A DNA stretch of 64,000 bases. Source: Microbacterium telephonicum (GTDB lineage: Bacteria; Actinomycetota; Actinomycetes; Actinomycetales; Microbacteriaceae). The position numbers and the translations under genes were made by a program. The notes under the pieces are model-generated. The model ran no database searches and was not told the DNA's origin. It saw only the letters and a program-made list of their open reading frames with translations. The DNA is taken from the NCBI RefSeq assembly GCF_003651225.1, contig NZ_RCDB01000001.1, positions 496,001 through 560,000 of the forward strand, given 5' to 3'. Below, piece after piece: positions 41,931 to 49,750 of this stretch. Positions within the stretch are counted from its first letter, which is position 1. Each line of letters starts with the position of its first letter.

Positions 41931-43244
41931 ATGTCGAAGTTCACGAAGATCACGGCCCCGGAGGACGATCTCACCGTCTTGGGCGAGATCGTCGCGGGCT
42001 TCGAAATGAACACGGTCGAGCTGCGTCATGCTCAGATCGCGGAGGTGCGACTGTTGGCGCGTGCCGGTCAGCTCGCCGATGCGCAGACCGCCGGGTCGCC
42101 TCTGCGGGTGCGGGAACATGACATGGCGCTGCGGTCGATCGCGGCGGAGATCGGCGGTGTACTGCATGTGGCGGACCGCACCGTGCAGGCGCGGATCGGG
42201 GATGCCCGGGTTCTGGTGGAGATGTACCCGTTGACGCTTGCGGCGTGGGAGTCGGGAGAGATCACGAAGGGCCAGGTGCAGGTCATCACCGACGCCGGTG
42301 ACGTCGTACCCGCCGCCCGCCGCCCTGAGTTCGAGGCTGAAGCGATCGAGAAATGTGAGGGGCGTACCCCGAACCGGCTCCGTCCGATCCTGCAGCTGCT
42401 GGCCGAGCGGTTCACCGACCGGACGTTCACCGAACGCCACCAGGACGCGGCCGCGGGCCGGTGCGTGCGGGTGTTTCCGGGCCGGGACGGGATGTGCGAC
42501 GTCGTCGCGACCGTCCCGACGGTGATCGGCGACGCGATCCTCGACCGGCTGACCCAGCAGGCGCAGGCCGTCATCGACGCCCGCGACCCGGGCGACGGGG
42601 ACGAGCGCGGCATCGATGCGGTGCGGACGGATGTGCTCACAGACTTGCTCCTCGCCGGAACCCCCGCCCTGGACCCGACCGCGACCGGGGACCAGCCCGG
42701 AACCCTCGGGGCGATCCGCGCCCAGGTGCAGGTGATCGTGCCCGCGCTCACTCTGGTGGGTGCCGATGAGGGTCCGGCGGATCTGGTGGGTCGTTCCCCG
42801 ATCGACGCCGAGACCGCCCGGTGCCTGGCCGCGCAGGCCCCCTCACTCACGCGACTGCTCACCGACCCCGTCAAGGGAACGGTCGTCGCCGTCGACGGGT
42901 ACCGTCCCGCCTGGGCGCAGCGCCGGTTCCTGCGCGCGAGGGATCAGCATTGTCGGTTCCCGGGGTGCCGGAGGGCGGCGAGCCGTTGCGAGATTGACCA
43001 CACCATCGACCACCACCTCGGCGGTCCCACCACCCTCGGCAACCTCGCCCACTTGTGTCAACGGCATCACTCGATGAAGCAATTCACGAGGTGGCGGGTG
43101 CGACAACACCCGGGTGGTGTCCTGGAATGGACCTCACCCCTCGGCAGAACCTACAGAGAAGACGCACCCCAACCCCCGGTCGCCTTCACCCCTGCCACCC
43201 CACCCGACGCCGCCGCGGAATCGTTCGAGCCCGCACCCTTCTGA
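41931..43244 (+). CDS. DUF222/HNH endonuclease family protein (13E12-type)
   Basis: 437 aa. The N-terminal DUF222 region (about 20-290) has RSIAAEIGGVLHVADRTVQARIGDA. The C-terminal HNH domain (about 335-400) has RDQHCRFPGCRRAASRCEIDHTIDHHLGGPT, then NLAHLCQRHHSMKQ, which keeps the zinc-like Cys pairs and catalytic His-Asn. Proteins of this kind are amplified in Actinobacteria and were first described as the 13E12 repeat family in Mycobacterium tuberculosis. Their role is unknown; mobile or defence-related nicking has been suggested. An array of seven dispersed repeats begins 15 bp after its stop. Confidence 0.93.
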   Translation: MSKFTKITAPEDDLTVLGEIVAGFEMNTVELRHAQIAEVRLLARAGQLADAQTAGSPLRVREHDMALRSIAAEIGGVLHVADRTVQARIGDARVLVEMYPLTLAAWESGEITKGQVQVITDAGDVVPAARRPEFEAEAIEKCEGRTPNRLRPILQLLAERFTDRTFTERHQDAAAGRCVRVFPGRDGMCDVVATVPTVIGDAILDRLTQQAQAVIDARDPGDGDERGIDAVRTDVLTDLLLAGTPALDPTATGDQPGTLGAIRAQVQVIVPALTLVGADEGPADLVGRSPIDAETARCLAAQAPSLTRLLTDPVKGTVVAVDGYRPAWAQRRFLRARDQHCRFPGCRRAASRCEIDHTIDHHLGGPTTLGNLAHLCQRHHSMKQFTRWRVRQHPGGVLEWTSPLGRTYREDAPQPPVAFTPATPPDAAAESFEPAPF

Positions 43245-43258
43245 CGGCTTCTGGCCCC

Positions 43259-44084
43259 GGTGGTTGAGTAGCGCGCAAAGCGCGCGTATCGAAACCCGCG
43301 CACCCCCATCGATGCCGGGTTCGGGGCGTTTCGACTCGTCGCTGTGCTCCTCGCTCAACGACCGGGGGTCACCGTCCGGTGGTTGAGTAGCCGGTGCAGC
43401 TGGCGTATCGAAACCCGCGCACCCGCCATCGATGCCGGGTTCGGGGCGTTTCGACTCGTCGCTGTGCTCCTCGCTCAACGACCGGGAGTCACCATCCGGT
43501 GGTTGAGTAGCCGGCGCAGCCGGCGTATCGAAACCCGCGCACCCGCCAACACCGCCGAGCCCGACGCGTTTCGATTCGTCGCTGCGCTCCTCACTCAACG
43601 ACCGGCACTTCCCGGTGGTTGAGTAGCCGGCGCATCCGGCGTATCGAAACCCGCGCACACACCACCGTCGCGCTCAGCGCGTTTCGACTCGTCGCTGCGC
43701 TCCTCGCTCAACGACCGGGAACCACCGGTGGTTGAGTAGCCGGCACAGCCGGCGTATCGAAACCCCTGCACCCCCACCGATGCCAAGCTCGACGCGTTTC
43801 GACTCGTCGCTGCGCTCCTCGCTCAACGACCGGGAACGGACCCGCCGCACCCCTCCGGTGGTTGAGTAGCCGGCGCAGCCGGCGTATCGAAACCCGCGCA
43901 CCCACGATCGGCTGAGGAACTCGGGGCGTTTCGACTCGTCGCTCCGCTCCTCGCTCAACGTTCGGAAGCAGCACCCCCGGTGGTTGAGTAGCCGGCGCAG
44001 CCGGCGTATCGAAACCCGCGCGCCCACCATCACCGCCGGGTCCGGGGCGTTTCGACTCGTCGCTGCGCTCCTCGCTCAACGACC
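43259..44084. repeat. Array of seven ~105-bp inverted-repeat units
   Basis: Units start at 43259, 43378, 43498, 43614, 43727, 43857 and 43979, each 103-107 bp, separated by 10-25 bp of variable sequence. Each has a left arm beginning GGTGGTTGAGTAG and ending GTATCGAAAC, a variable 30-bp core, and a right arm beginning GTTTCGACTC and ending GCTCAACGACC. The two arms are imperfect inverted copies. The left arm also has an inner hairpin (GCCGGC-GCA-GCCGGC in the later units, GCGCGC-type in the first). Unit 6 ends in GTTCGG rather than GACCGG. Open frames read through the array (for example with SLSEERSDESKR) are artefacts of the repeat. Confidence 0.92.
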
Positions 44085-44142
44085 GGGAGGGGGGCAGTTC
44101 GTCGACGCGGGTGCCGACGCGGGCGAGGAGTCTGATACGGTA

Positions 44143-44162
44143 CAAACCGACTGTCCGGTATG
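44143..44162. promoter_or_regulatory. Operator palindrome 1 of 4 (upstream of SDR/TetR/QOR/SDR operon)
   Basis: CAAACCGACT-GTCCGGTATG matches the 20-bp consensus with halves CATACCGACC and GGTCGGTATG. It lies 17 bp before the SDR start and covers the probable -10 (TATGTG). The TetR gene encoded in this operon is the likely binder. Confidence 0.65.
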
Positions 44163-44179
44163 TGCGCGAGGGAGAGCAG

Positions 44180-44923
44180 ATGACGCAGGGACGTTTCGCC
44201 GGCACGGTGACGATCGTCACCGGGGCGAGCCGCGGCATCGGGTTCGCGGTGGCCGAGTGGCTCGTCGCCGAAGGCGGGTCGGTCGTGATCACGGCACGCA
44301 CCCGAGAGACCCTCGACGCCGCAGCCGCACGGCTCGGGCCTGCGGCATCCGTCGTCGCCGGGCGCGCCGACGATCCCGACCATCGCGCCGAAGTCTTCGG
44401 CCACGTCGCGCAGCGGCACGGCCGGCTCGACCACCTCGTGAACAACACCGGGATCAACCCGGTCTACGGCACGCTCGCCGAGCTCGACCTCGCCGCAGCG
44501 CGCAAAATCCTCGACGTGAACGTGCTCGCCACGCTCGCCTGGTCGCGCGACGCCGTCGCGGCCGGACTCTCGCGCTCGATCGTGAACATCGCTTCCGTCG
44601 CCGGTCAGGGGGCGAGCCCCGGCATCGCGCTGTACGGGGTGTCGAAGGCCGCCGTGATCAACCTGACGCAGCAGCTGGCCCTCGAATGGGCGCCGCGGGT
44701 GCGCGTCAACGCCGTCGCGCCCGCCGTCGTGAAGACCGACTTCGCGCGCGCACTGTTCGACGGGCGTGAAGCCGAGGTCGCGGCCGGATACCCGCTCGCG
44801 CGCCTGGGCGCACCCGACGACGTCGCCGGCCCCGTCGCGTTCCTCCTCTCCGCGGATGCCGCTTGGATCACCGGACAAACCCTCACGATCGACGGCGGCG
44901 CCGGCATCGTCGGACTGGCGTGA
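44180..44923 (+). CDS. Short-chain dehydrogenase/reductase (SDR)
   Basis: 247 aa from ATG 44180 (GGGAGAG site). The cofactor motif TGASRGIG (about 12-19), NNTGIN, the catalytic Ser-Tyr-Lys as NIASVAGQGASPGIALYGVSKAA, and the C-terminal GQTLTIDGGAGI are all present. TARTR after the second strand suggests NADP preference. It is a classical SDR, probably acting on a 3-hydroxyacyl-CoA or related hydroxy compound. It is first in an operon with TetR, a quinone-oxidoreductase-like protein and a second SDR, under operator 1. Confidence 0.9.
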   Translation: MTQGRFAGTVTIVTGASRGIGFAVAEWLVAEGGSVVITARTRETLDAAAARLGPAASVVAGRADDPDHRAEVFGHVAQRHGRLDHLVNNTGINPVYGTLAELDLAAARKILDVNVLATLAWSRDAVAAGLSRSIVNIASVAGQGASPGIALYGVSKAAVINLTQQLALEWAPRVRVNAVAPAVVKTDFARALFDGREAEVAAGYPLARLGAPDDVAGPVAFLLSADAAWITGQTLTIDGGAGIVGLA

Positions 44924-44957
44924 CGGTCAGGGCCGGCCACCGGGGGAAGATGAGGGC

Positions 44958-45542
44958 ATGAAGGATTCCCACGTCGCCGACGACGTCATGAGCGCTGCCG
45001 TCGAGCTGTTCGCCACCCAGGGCTACGCCAACACGAGCGTCCAGCAGATCGTCGCCGCCGCGGGGGTGACCAAGGGTGCGATGTACCACTACTTCGAGTC
45101 GAAAGACGACCTGCTGTTCGGCGTCTACGACTCCCTGCTCACCCTGCAGAAGGCCCGTCTCGACGACATCATCGCGCGAGGCGGCGACGTCGACGACGTG
45201 CTGCGGGCGGTCTGCGTCGACGTGCTCGAGACCTCAATCGACTACATCAGGGAAGGCGCCGTGTTCTTCCGGTCGATGCACATGCTCACCGAGCCGCGCC
45301 GCCAGGAGGTCATCCGCCGCCGCCGCGCCTACCACGACGAGTTCGCCGCGCTCATCGCACGCGGACAGCGCGACGGCATCTACCGCGACGACATCCCGCA
45401 GGCCATGCTCGTCGCGCACTTCTTCAGCGACGTGCACTACCTGTCGCACTGGTACTCGGCCGACGGGCCCGAGAGCAAGACCCTGGTCGCGTCGCAGCTG
45501 ACCGACCTGTTCCTGACGAGTTTGAGGAGACCGGATGCCTGA
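44958..45542 (+). CDS. TetR/AcrR-family regulator, probable controller of the four-site regulon
   Basis: 194 aa. The helix-turn-helix is at about 10-50: AVELFATQGYANTSVQQIVAAAGVTKGAMYHYFESKDDLL. The C-terminal ligand domain is all helical and contains FRSMHMLTEPRRQEV, as in regulators of fatty-acid or acyl-CoA catabolism. It overlaps the next gene by 8 bp. Because it lies in the operon directly behind operator 1, and the same palindrome precedes three other catabolic units here, it is the best candidate repressor, released by an acyl-CoA. Confidence 0.92.
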   Translation: MKDSHVADDVMSAAVELFATQGYANTSVQQIVAAAGVTKGAMYHYFESKDDLLFGVYDSLLTLQKARLDDIIARGGDVDDVLRAVCVDVLETSIDYIREGAVFFRSMHMLTEPRRQEVIRRRRAYHDEFAALIARGQRDGIYRDDIPQAMLVAHFFSDVHYLSHWYSADGPESKTLVASQLTDLFLTSLRRPDA

Positions 45543-46548
45543 CGACGGCGACATCGCACCCGACACCATGCGCGCCTGGCGCGTGACCCGCCTCGGCGAG
45601 CCGGCCGACGTGCTCTCGCTCGACGAGGTGCCGGTGCCAGCGCCGGCCGCCGGAGAGGTGCAGGTGCGGGTGCGCGCCGTCGCGGCGAACTTCCCCGACG
45701 TCCTGCTGTGCCGCGGCGAGTACCAGGTGAAGCCCGAGCTTCCGTTCGTCCCCGGCATCGAACTCGTCGGAGATGTGACCGCCGTCGGCGCCGGCGTCTC
45801 CGGGTTCGCGCCCGGCGACCGGGTGCTGGGGTCGAAGATCGGGGTGCTCTCGGAGTACGCGGTGCTCCCGGCATCCGACGTCTGGCTCGCCCCCGCGTCG
45901 CTCGACGACGTGTCCGCCGCCGGCCTGACCGTCGCCTACCAGACCGCCTGGTTCGCCCTGCACCGCCGCGCAGCGCTGCAGCCGGGGGAGTGGGTGCTCG
46001 TCCACGCCGCGGCCGGCGGCGTGGGCCTGGCCGCGGTGCAGCTCGCCGTCGCCGCCGGCGCCCAGGTGATCGGCGTCGTCGGCTCCGAGGTCAAAGCCGA
46101 GACGGCGCGCGCCGCCGGCGCCGAGGTCGTGCTCGTGCGTGGCGTCGACGACATCGCCGCGGGCGTGAAAGCCGCCACCGCGGGCCACGGCGCCGACGTC
46201 GTGGTCGACCCGGTCGGCGGCGACGCCTTCGTCGCCTCGACGAAGTGCATCGCGTTCGAGGGGCGCCTGGTCGTCATCGGGTTCGCCGGCGGCACCATCC
46301 CGACCGTGCCCGCCGGCCACGTCCTCGTGAAGAACTACACGGTGCTCGGCCTGCACTGGGGCATGTATCCCGGCATCCGCCCCGACCTCGTCGACGATGC
46401 GCGACGCGAACTCACCCGACTCGCGGATGCCGGTCGCATCGTCCCCGTCGTCGACCATGCCGTGGCGTTCGAGAGTGCGCCCGACGCGCTCACCGCGCTC
46501 GCCTGCGGCGACACGGTGGGACGGGTCGTCATCCGGATCGCACCGTGA
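45535..46548 (+). CDS. NADPH:quinone oxidoreductase-like medium-chain dehydrogenase
   Basis: 337 aa. It is zinc-free MDR type: ANFPDVLLCRGEYQVKPELPF, ELVGDVTAVGAGVSGFAPGD, then the cofactor motif HAAAGGVGLAAVQLAVAAGA and DPVGGDAF. In acyl-CoA clusters such proteins often act as enoyl-CoA reductases or quinone reductases. The substrate is not established here. It overlaps TetR (8 bp) and the next SDR (4 bp). Confidence 0.88.
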   Translation: MPDDGDIAPDTMRAWRVTRLGEPADVLSLDEVPVPAPAAGEVQVRVRAVAANFPDVLLCRGEYQVKPELPFVPGIELVGDVTAVGAGVSGFAPGDRVLGSKIGVLSEYAVLPASDVWLAPASLDDVSAAGLTVAYQTAWFALHRRAALQPGEWVLVHAAAGGVGLAAVQLAVAAGAQVIGVVGSEVKAETARAAGAEVVLVRGVDDIAAGVKAATAGHGADVVVDPVGGDAFVASTKCIAFEGRLVVIGFAGGTIPTVPAGHVLVKNYTVLGLHWGMYPGIRPDLVDDARRELTRLADAGRIVPVVDHAVAFESAPDALTALACGDTVGRVVIRIAP

Positions 46549-47288
46549 CCGATCTCGCCGGACGTGTGTGCCTCGTCACGGGAGGCGCCCGCGGCATCGG
46601 TGCCGCCTACGTGAGCGCGCTGCACGCCGCCGGTGCCCGCGTGGTCGTCGCCGACCTGCTCGACGCCGAGGGGTCGGCCCTCGCGCGCACGCTCGACCCG
46701 ACCGGCGCCACGGCGCACGCGACGGTGCTCGACGTCACCGACGAGCACCGCTGGGCGGACGTCGTCGCCGAGACCCTCCACCGATTCGGGACGCTCGACG
46801 TGCTCGTCAACAACGCCGGCATCGCGAACGCGGCGCCCATCGAGCACCTCACCACCGAGAAGTGGAACGCCGCGATCGCCGTCAACCTCACCGGCGTGTT
46901 CTTCGGATGCCGGGCCGTCGTCCCGGCGATGAAGGCGCAGGGCCGCGGCTCGATCATCAACATCTCCTCGGTCGAGGGGATGCGCGGCAGCCGCGGCGTG
47001 CACGCCTACACGGCGGCGAAGTTCGGCGTCCGCGGTCTCTCGCAGTCGCTCGCCGTCGAGCTCGGCCCAGCCGGCATCCGCGTGAATTCGGTGCACCCCG
47101 GTTTCATCCGCACGCAGATGACCTCCCGCATCGACCCCGCGCACCTCGACATCCCACTGGGGCGACCCGGCGAGCCCGAAGACCTCGCGGGGACGATCGT
47201 GTTCCTCGCCTCCGATGCCTCCGCCTTCACGAGCGGCGCGGAGTTCGTCGTCGACGGCGGCATGATCGCCGGCATCCCGCACCGCTGA
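46545..47288 (+). CDS. Short-chain dehydrogenase/reductase (SDR)
   Basis: 247 aa from GTG 46545. It has VTGGARGIGAAYVSAL (cofactor loop), VVADLLD (Asp for NAD), NNAGIAN, ISSVEGMRGSRGVHAYTAAKFG (Ser-Tyr-Lys) and GAEFVVDGGMIAG. This is the 3-alpha/20-beta-hydroxysteroid dehydrogenase-like branch, often active on 3-hydroxyacyl-CoA or steroid substrates. It is last in its operon; the Liv transporter operon follows after a new promoter with operator 2. Confidence 0.9.
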   Translation: MTDLAGRVCLVTGGARGIGAAYVSALHAAGARVVVADLLDAEGSALARTLDPTGATAHATVLDVTDEHRWADVVAETLHRFGTLDVLVNNAGIANAAPIEHLTTEKWNAAIAVNLTGVFFGCRAVVPAMKAQGRGSIINISSVEGMRGSRGVHAYTAAKFGVRGLSQSLAVELGPAGIRVNSVHPGFIRTQMTSRIDPAHLDIPLGRPGEPEDLAGTIVFLASDASAFTSGAEFVVDGGMIAGIPHR

Positions 47289-47330
47289 CCCCCGCCGTGC
47301 GAGACCGGGCGGAGATCGGTGCAACGAGAA

Positions 47331-47350
47331 CATACCGCCCGGTCGGTTTC
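47331..47350. promoter_or_regulatory. Operator palindrome 2 of 4 (upstream of Liv transporter operon)
   Basis: CATACCGCCC-GGTCGGTTTC fits the 20-bp consensus with two changes. The site is 38 bp before the LivG start; TATCCT just downstream (47356-47361) is a plausible -10 box. Confidence 0.65.
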
Positions 47351-47388
47351 TTTGTTATCCTGACGACAACCGACACGAAGAGGTGCCG

Positions 47389-48117
47389 ATGTCCCCGCTC
47401 TCCACCACCGTCACGCCACGGCTCGACGTGCGCGACCTGCGCGTCGCTTTCGGCGGTCTCGTCGCCGTCGGCGGCGTGTCGTTCCACGTCGACCCGGGCG
47501 AGATCGTCGCGCTCATCGGGCCGAACGGCGCCGGCAAGACGACGGTCTTCAACGCGATCTGCGCCCTCGTGCGCCGGCAGGGCGATGTCCGCATCGACGG
47601 CGCTCCCGCTCCGCGTCACTCGTGGGATCTGACCGGGCGTGGTGTGGCGCGCACGCTGCAGGGGCTGGGACTGTTCGACGGCCTCACGGTGCGCGAGAAC
47701 GTGGCGGCCCCCGTCGCCGGCCGGACGGATGCCGAGATCCGCGTCCTCGACGCCCTCGAGCGCCTGCGCCTCGGCGACCTGGCCGGCACGCCGGTCGCGG
47801 CCCTGTCCTACCCCGACCGCAAACGGGTCGCCCTCGCCCGCGCGCTCGTCACCGAGCCCGCGCTGCTGCTGCTCGACGAGCCGGCCGGCGGACTCGGCGC
47901 CGACGACATCGGCGAGCTGGGTGATGCCGTCCGCGCCGTCGCCGCCGCGGGGTGCGCCGTGCTGCTGGTCGAACACCACGTCGACTTCGTCATGGCGCTC
48001 GCCGACCGCATCGTCGTGCTCGACTTCGGCGAGGTCATCGCGACCGGCCACCCCGACGAGATCCGGGCGGATTCGCGCGTGGAAGAGGCCTACCTCGGAC
48101 GGCGGGTCGAGGCATGA
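47389..48117 (+). CDS. LivG-type ABC transporter ATP-binding protein
   Basis: 242 aa from ATG 47389 (GAAGAGG site). Walker A is IGPNGAGKTT (about 44-53), the signature region LSYPDRKRVALARAL deviates from the usual LSYGxQRRVEIARAL, Walker B is LLLLDEPAGGL and the switch His is in LLVEHHVDFV. It is one of two ATPases of a branched-chain-amino-acid/carboxylate-type importer. It is first in the five-gene operon and under operator 2. The substrate is not leucine by necessity; the catabolic context suggests an organic acid. Confidence 0.92.
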   Translation: MSPLSTTVTPRLDVRDLRVAFGGLVAVGGVSFHVDPGEIVALIGPNGAGKTTVFNAICALVRRQGDVRIDGAPAPRHSWDLTGRGVARTLQGLGLFDGLTVRENVAAPVAGRTDAEIRVLDALERLRLGDLAGTPVAALSYPDRKRVALARALVTEPALLLLDEPAGGLGADDIGELGDAVRAVAAAGCAVLLVEHHVDFVMALADRIVVLDFGEVIATGHPDEIRADSRVEEAYLGRRVEA

Positions 48118-48845
48118 CCGTCGCGACGGGCACCGGGGCGAGCCTCGAGATCACCGGCCTCACCGTCGGCTACGGCGGCGCGCCCGTGCTGGACGGACTC
48201 GATCTGCGCCTGGACGCCGGCGAGGTGGTGGCACTGCTCGGCGCCAACGGTGCCGGGAAGACGACCCTCCTGCGCGCGCTCGTCGGCCTCGTGCCCGCGG
48301 CCGGGTCGGTGCGCCTCGACGGCCACGAGCTCGCGGGCCTGCGCACCGAGCAGCGCGCCCGCCGTGCGCTCGCGCTCGTCCCCGACGGGCAGAGCGTCGT
48401 CGCCGAACTCACCGTCGACGAGAACCTGCGACTCGGCGCCCTGTGGCGCCACCGCGGCGCGGCACGGGAGGCCGCCGTTGCCGAGGTCTACGACCTGTTC
48501 GAGCCGCTCGCCCGCCGGCGCGTCAGCGCGGGCCATCAGCTCTCCGGCGGCGAACGCCAGATGCTCGCCCTCGGCCGCGCGCTCGTGGCCGAGCCCGCTC
48601 TGCTGGCGCTCGACGAGCCGTCGCTCGGGCTGGCACCCCTCGTGGTCGCCCACCTGATGGAGGTGCTCCGCGACGCCGCGCGGCAGCGCGGGATGACGGT
48701 GCTGCTCGCCGAGCAGAACGTGACGGGGGCGCTGTCTGTCGCAGGACGCGGCGTCGTGCTCGATCTCGGCCGGATCGTGGCGGACGCTCCCGCCGCCACC
48801 CTCGCCGCTGACAGCGCCCTGCGCCGCGCCTACCTGGGCTTCTGA
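48114..48845 (+). CDS. LivF-type ABC transporter ATP-binding protein
   Basis: 243 aa, ATGA overlap with LivG. Walker A is LGANGAGKTTLLRALVGL, the Q-loop region is ALALVPDGQSVVAELTVDENL, the signature is HQLSGGERQMLALGRAL, Walker B is LLALDEPSLGLAPL and the switch is LLAEQNV. It is the second ATPase of the importer. All catalytic residues are present. Confidence 0.93.
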   Translation: MTVATGTGASLEITGLTVGYGGAPVLDGLDLRLDAGEVVALLGANGAGKTTLLRALVGLVPAAGSVRLDGHELAGLRTEQRARRALALVPDGQSVVAELTVDENLRLGALWRHRGAAREAAVAEVYDLFEPLARRRVSAGHQLSGGERQMLALGRALVAEPALLALDEPSLGLAPLVVAHLMEVLRDAARQRGMTVLLAEQNVTGALSVAGRGVVLDLGRIVADAPAATLAADSALRRAYLGF

Positions 48846-48871
48846 GCTCCGCATCCGACACGAAAGCTCTC

Positions 48872-49750
48872 ATGGACCGACTCCTCTTCCTCTTCGCGAC
48901 CGGCCTCGCCCGTGGCGCCGTGTTCGCCCTGTTCGCCCTGTCGCTCGTGCTCATCTGGCGCGCCGCGCGCATCGTCAACTTCGCGCAGGGAGCGATGGCC
49001 CTCGTCGCGTCGTACATCGCCTTCGCCGCGACGGCCCTCAGCGGCTCGTACTGGGCCGGGCTCGCCTGCGGGATCGTCGCCGGCGCCGCCATCGGCTTCG
49101 TCGTCGAGCGCGGTGTGATGCGCTTCGCTCCGGCAGGTCGCCCCCTCACGGGCGTCATCGCCGCGATCGGGCTCGTGATGGTGCTGCAGTCGGCGCTCGG
49201 CATCGCGTTCGGTCCGCAGTACCGCCCCGTGCGCGCGCCGATCGACGACAGCCCGATCCTCGTCGGCGGCGTCCCGCTGCTCTCGCCCTACGACCTGTTC
49301 GTGCTGGTCGTCGCGCTCGGGGTCATGGCCGTGCTCGCCGTCCTGTTCGCGCGGACCACCCTCGGGCTGCAGATGCGGGCCTCCGCGTTCGCGCCCGAGG
49401 TCTCGCGCGTGCTGGGCGTGCGGGTAGGACGCATGGTCACGATGGGGTGGATGCTGTCGGCCGCCGTCGCCTCGCTGGCCGCGATGCTGCTGATGCCCAC
49501 CGAACTGGGACTCAACCCGCATGCCACCGACGTGCTGTTCGTGTACGCATTCACGGTGGCGGTCGTGGGCGGTCTCGACTCGCCCGCCGGCGCGCTGTTC
49601 GGTGGCCTCGTCGTCGGCGTCGCGATGACCCTCGTCACGGGCTACCTCGGCGCGAGCGTCGCCCCGATCGGAGTGCTCGCGCTGCTGGTCGCGGTGCTGC
49701 TGGTCAGGCCCGCCGGGGTCTTCTCGCTGCGGGAGGCGAGGAGCGCATGA
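48872..49750 (+). CDS. LivH-type ABC transporter permease
   Basis: 292 aa, eight or so membrane helices. Family marks are RGAVFALFALSLVLIWRAAR, IVNFAQGAMALVASYIAF, LQMRASAFAPEVSRVLGVRV and AVVGGLDSPAGALFGGLVVG. It forms one half of the membrane channel with the LivM-like protein, whose start it overlaps by 4 bp. Confidence 0.93.
   Translation: MDRLLFLFATGLARGAVFALFALSLVLIWRAARIVNFAQGAMALVASYIAFAATALSGSYWAGLACGIVAGAAIGFVVERGVMRFAPAGRPLTGVIAAIGLVMVLQSALGIAFGPQYRPVRAPIDDSPILVGGVPLLSPYDLFVLVVALGVMAVLAVLFARTTLGLQMRASAFAPEVSRVLGVRVGRMVTMGWMLSAAVASLAAMLLMPTELGLNPHATDVLFVYAFTVAVVGGLDSPAGALFGGLVVGVAMTLVTGYLGASVAPIGVLALLVAVLLVRPAGVFSLREARSA

Noticed and set aside
43259..44084. Possible CRISPR array
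   Set aside because: The repeated part is about 105 bp with internal inverted arms, the gaps are 10-25 bp and uneven, and no cas genes are present.
43134..44457. Open frames through the repeat array with repeated SLSEERSDESKR or AQRRVETR peptides
   Set aside because: They follow the repeat on both strands, have no ribosome-binding sites and change frame between units. They are artefacts of the repeat sequence, not proteins.
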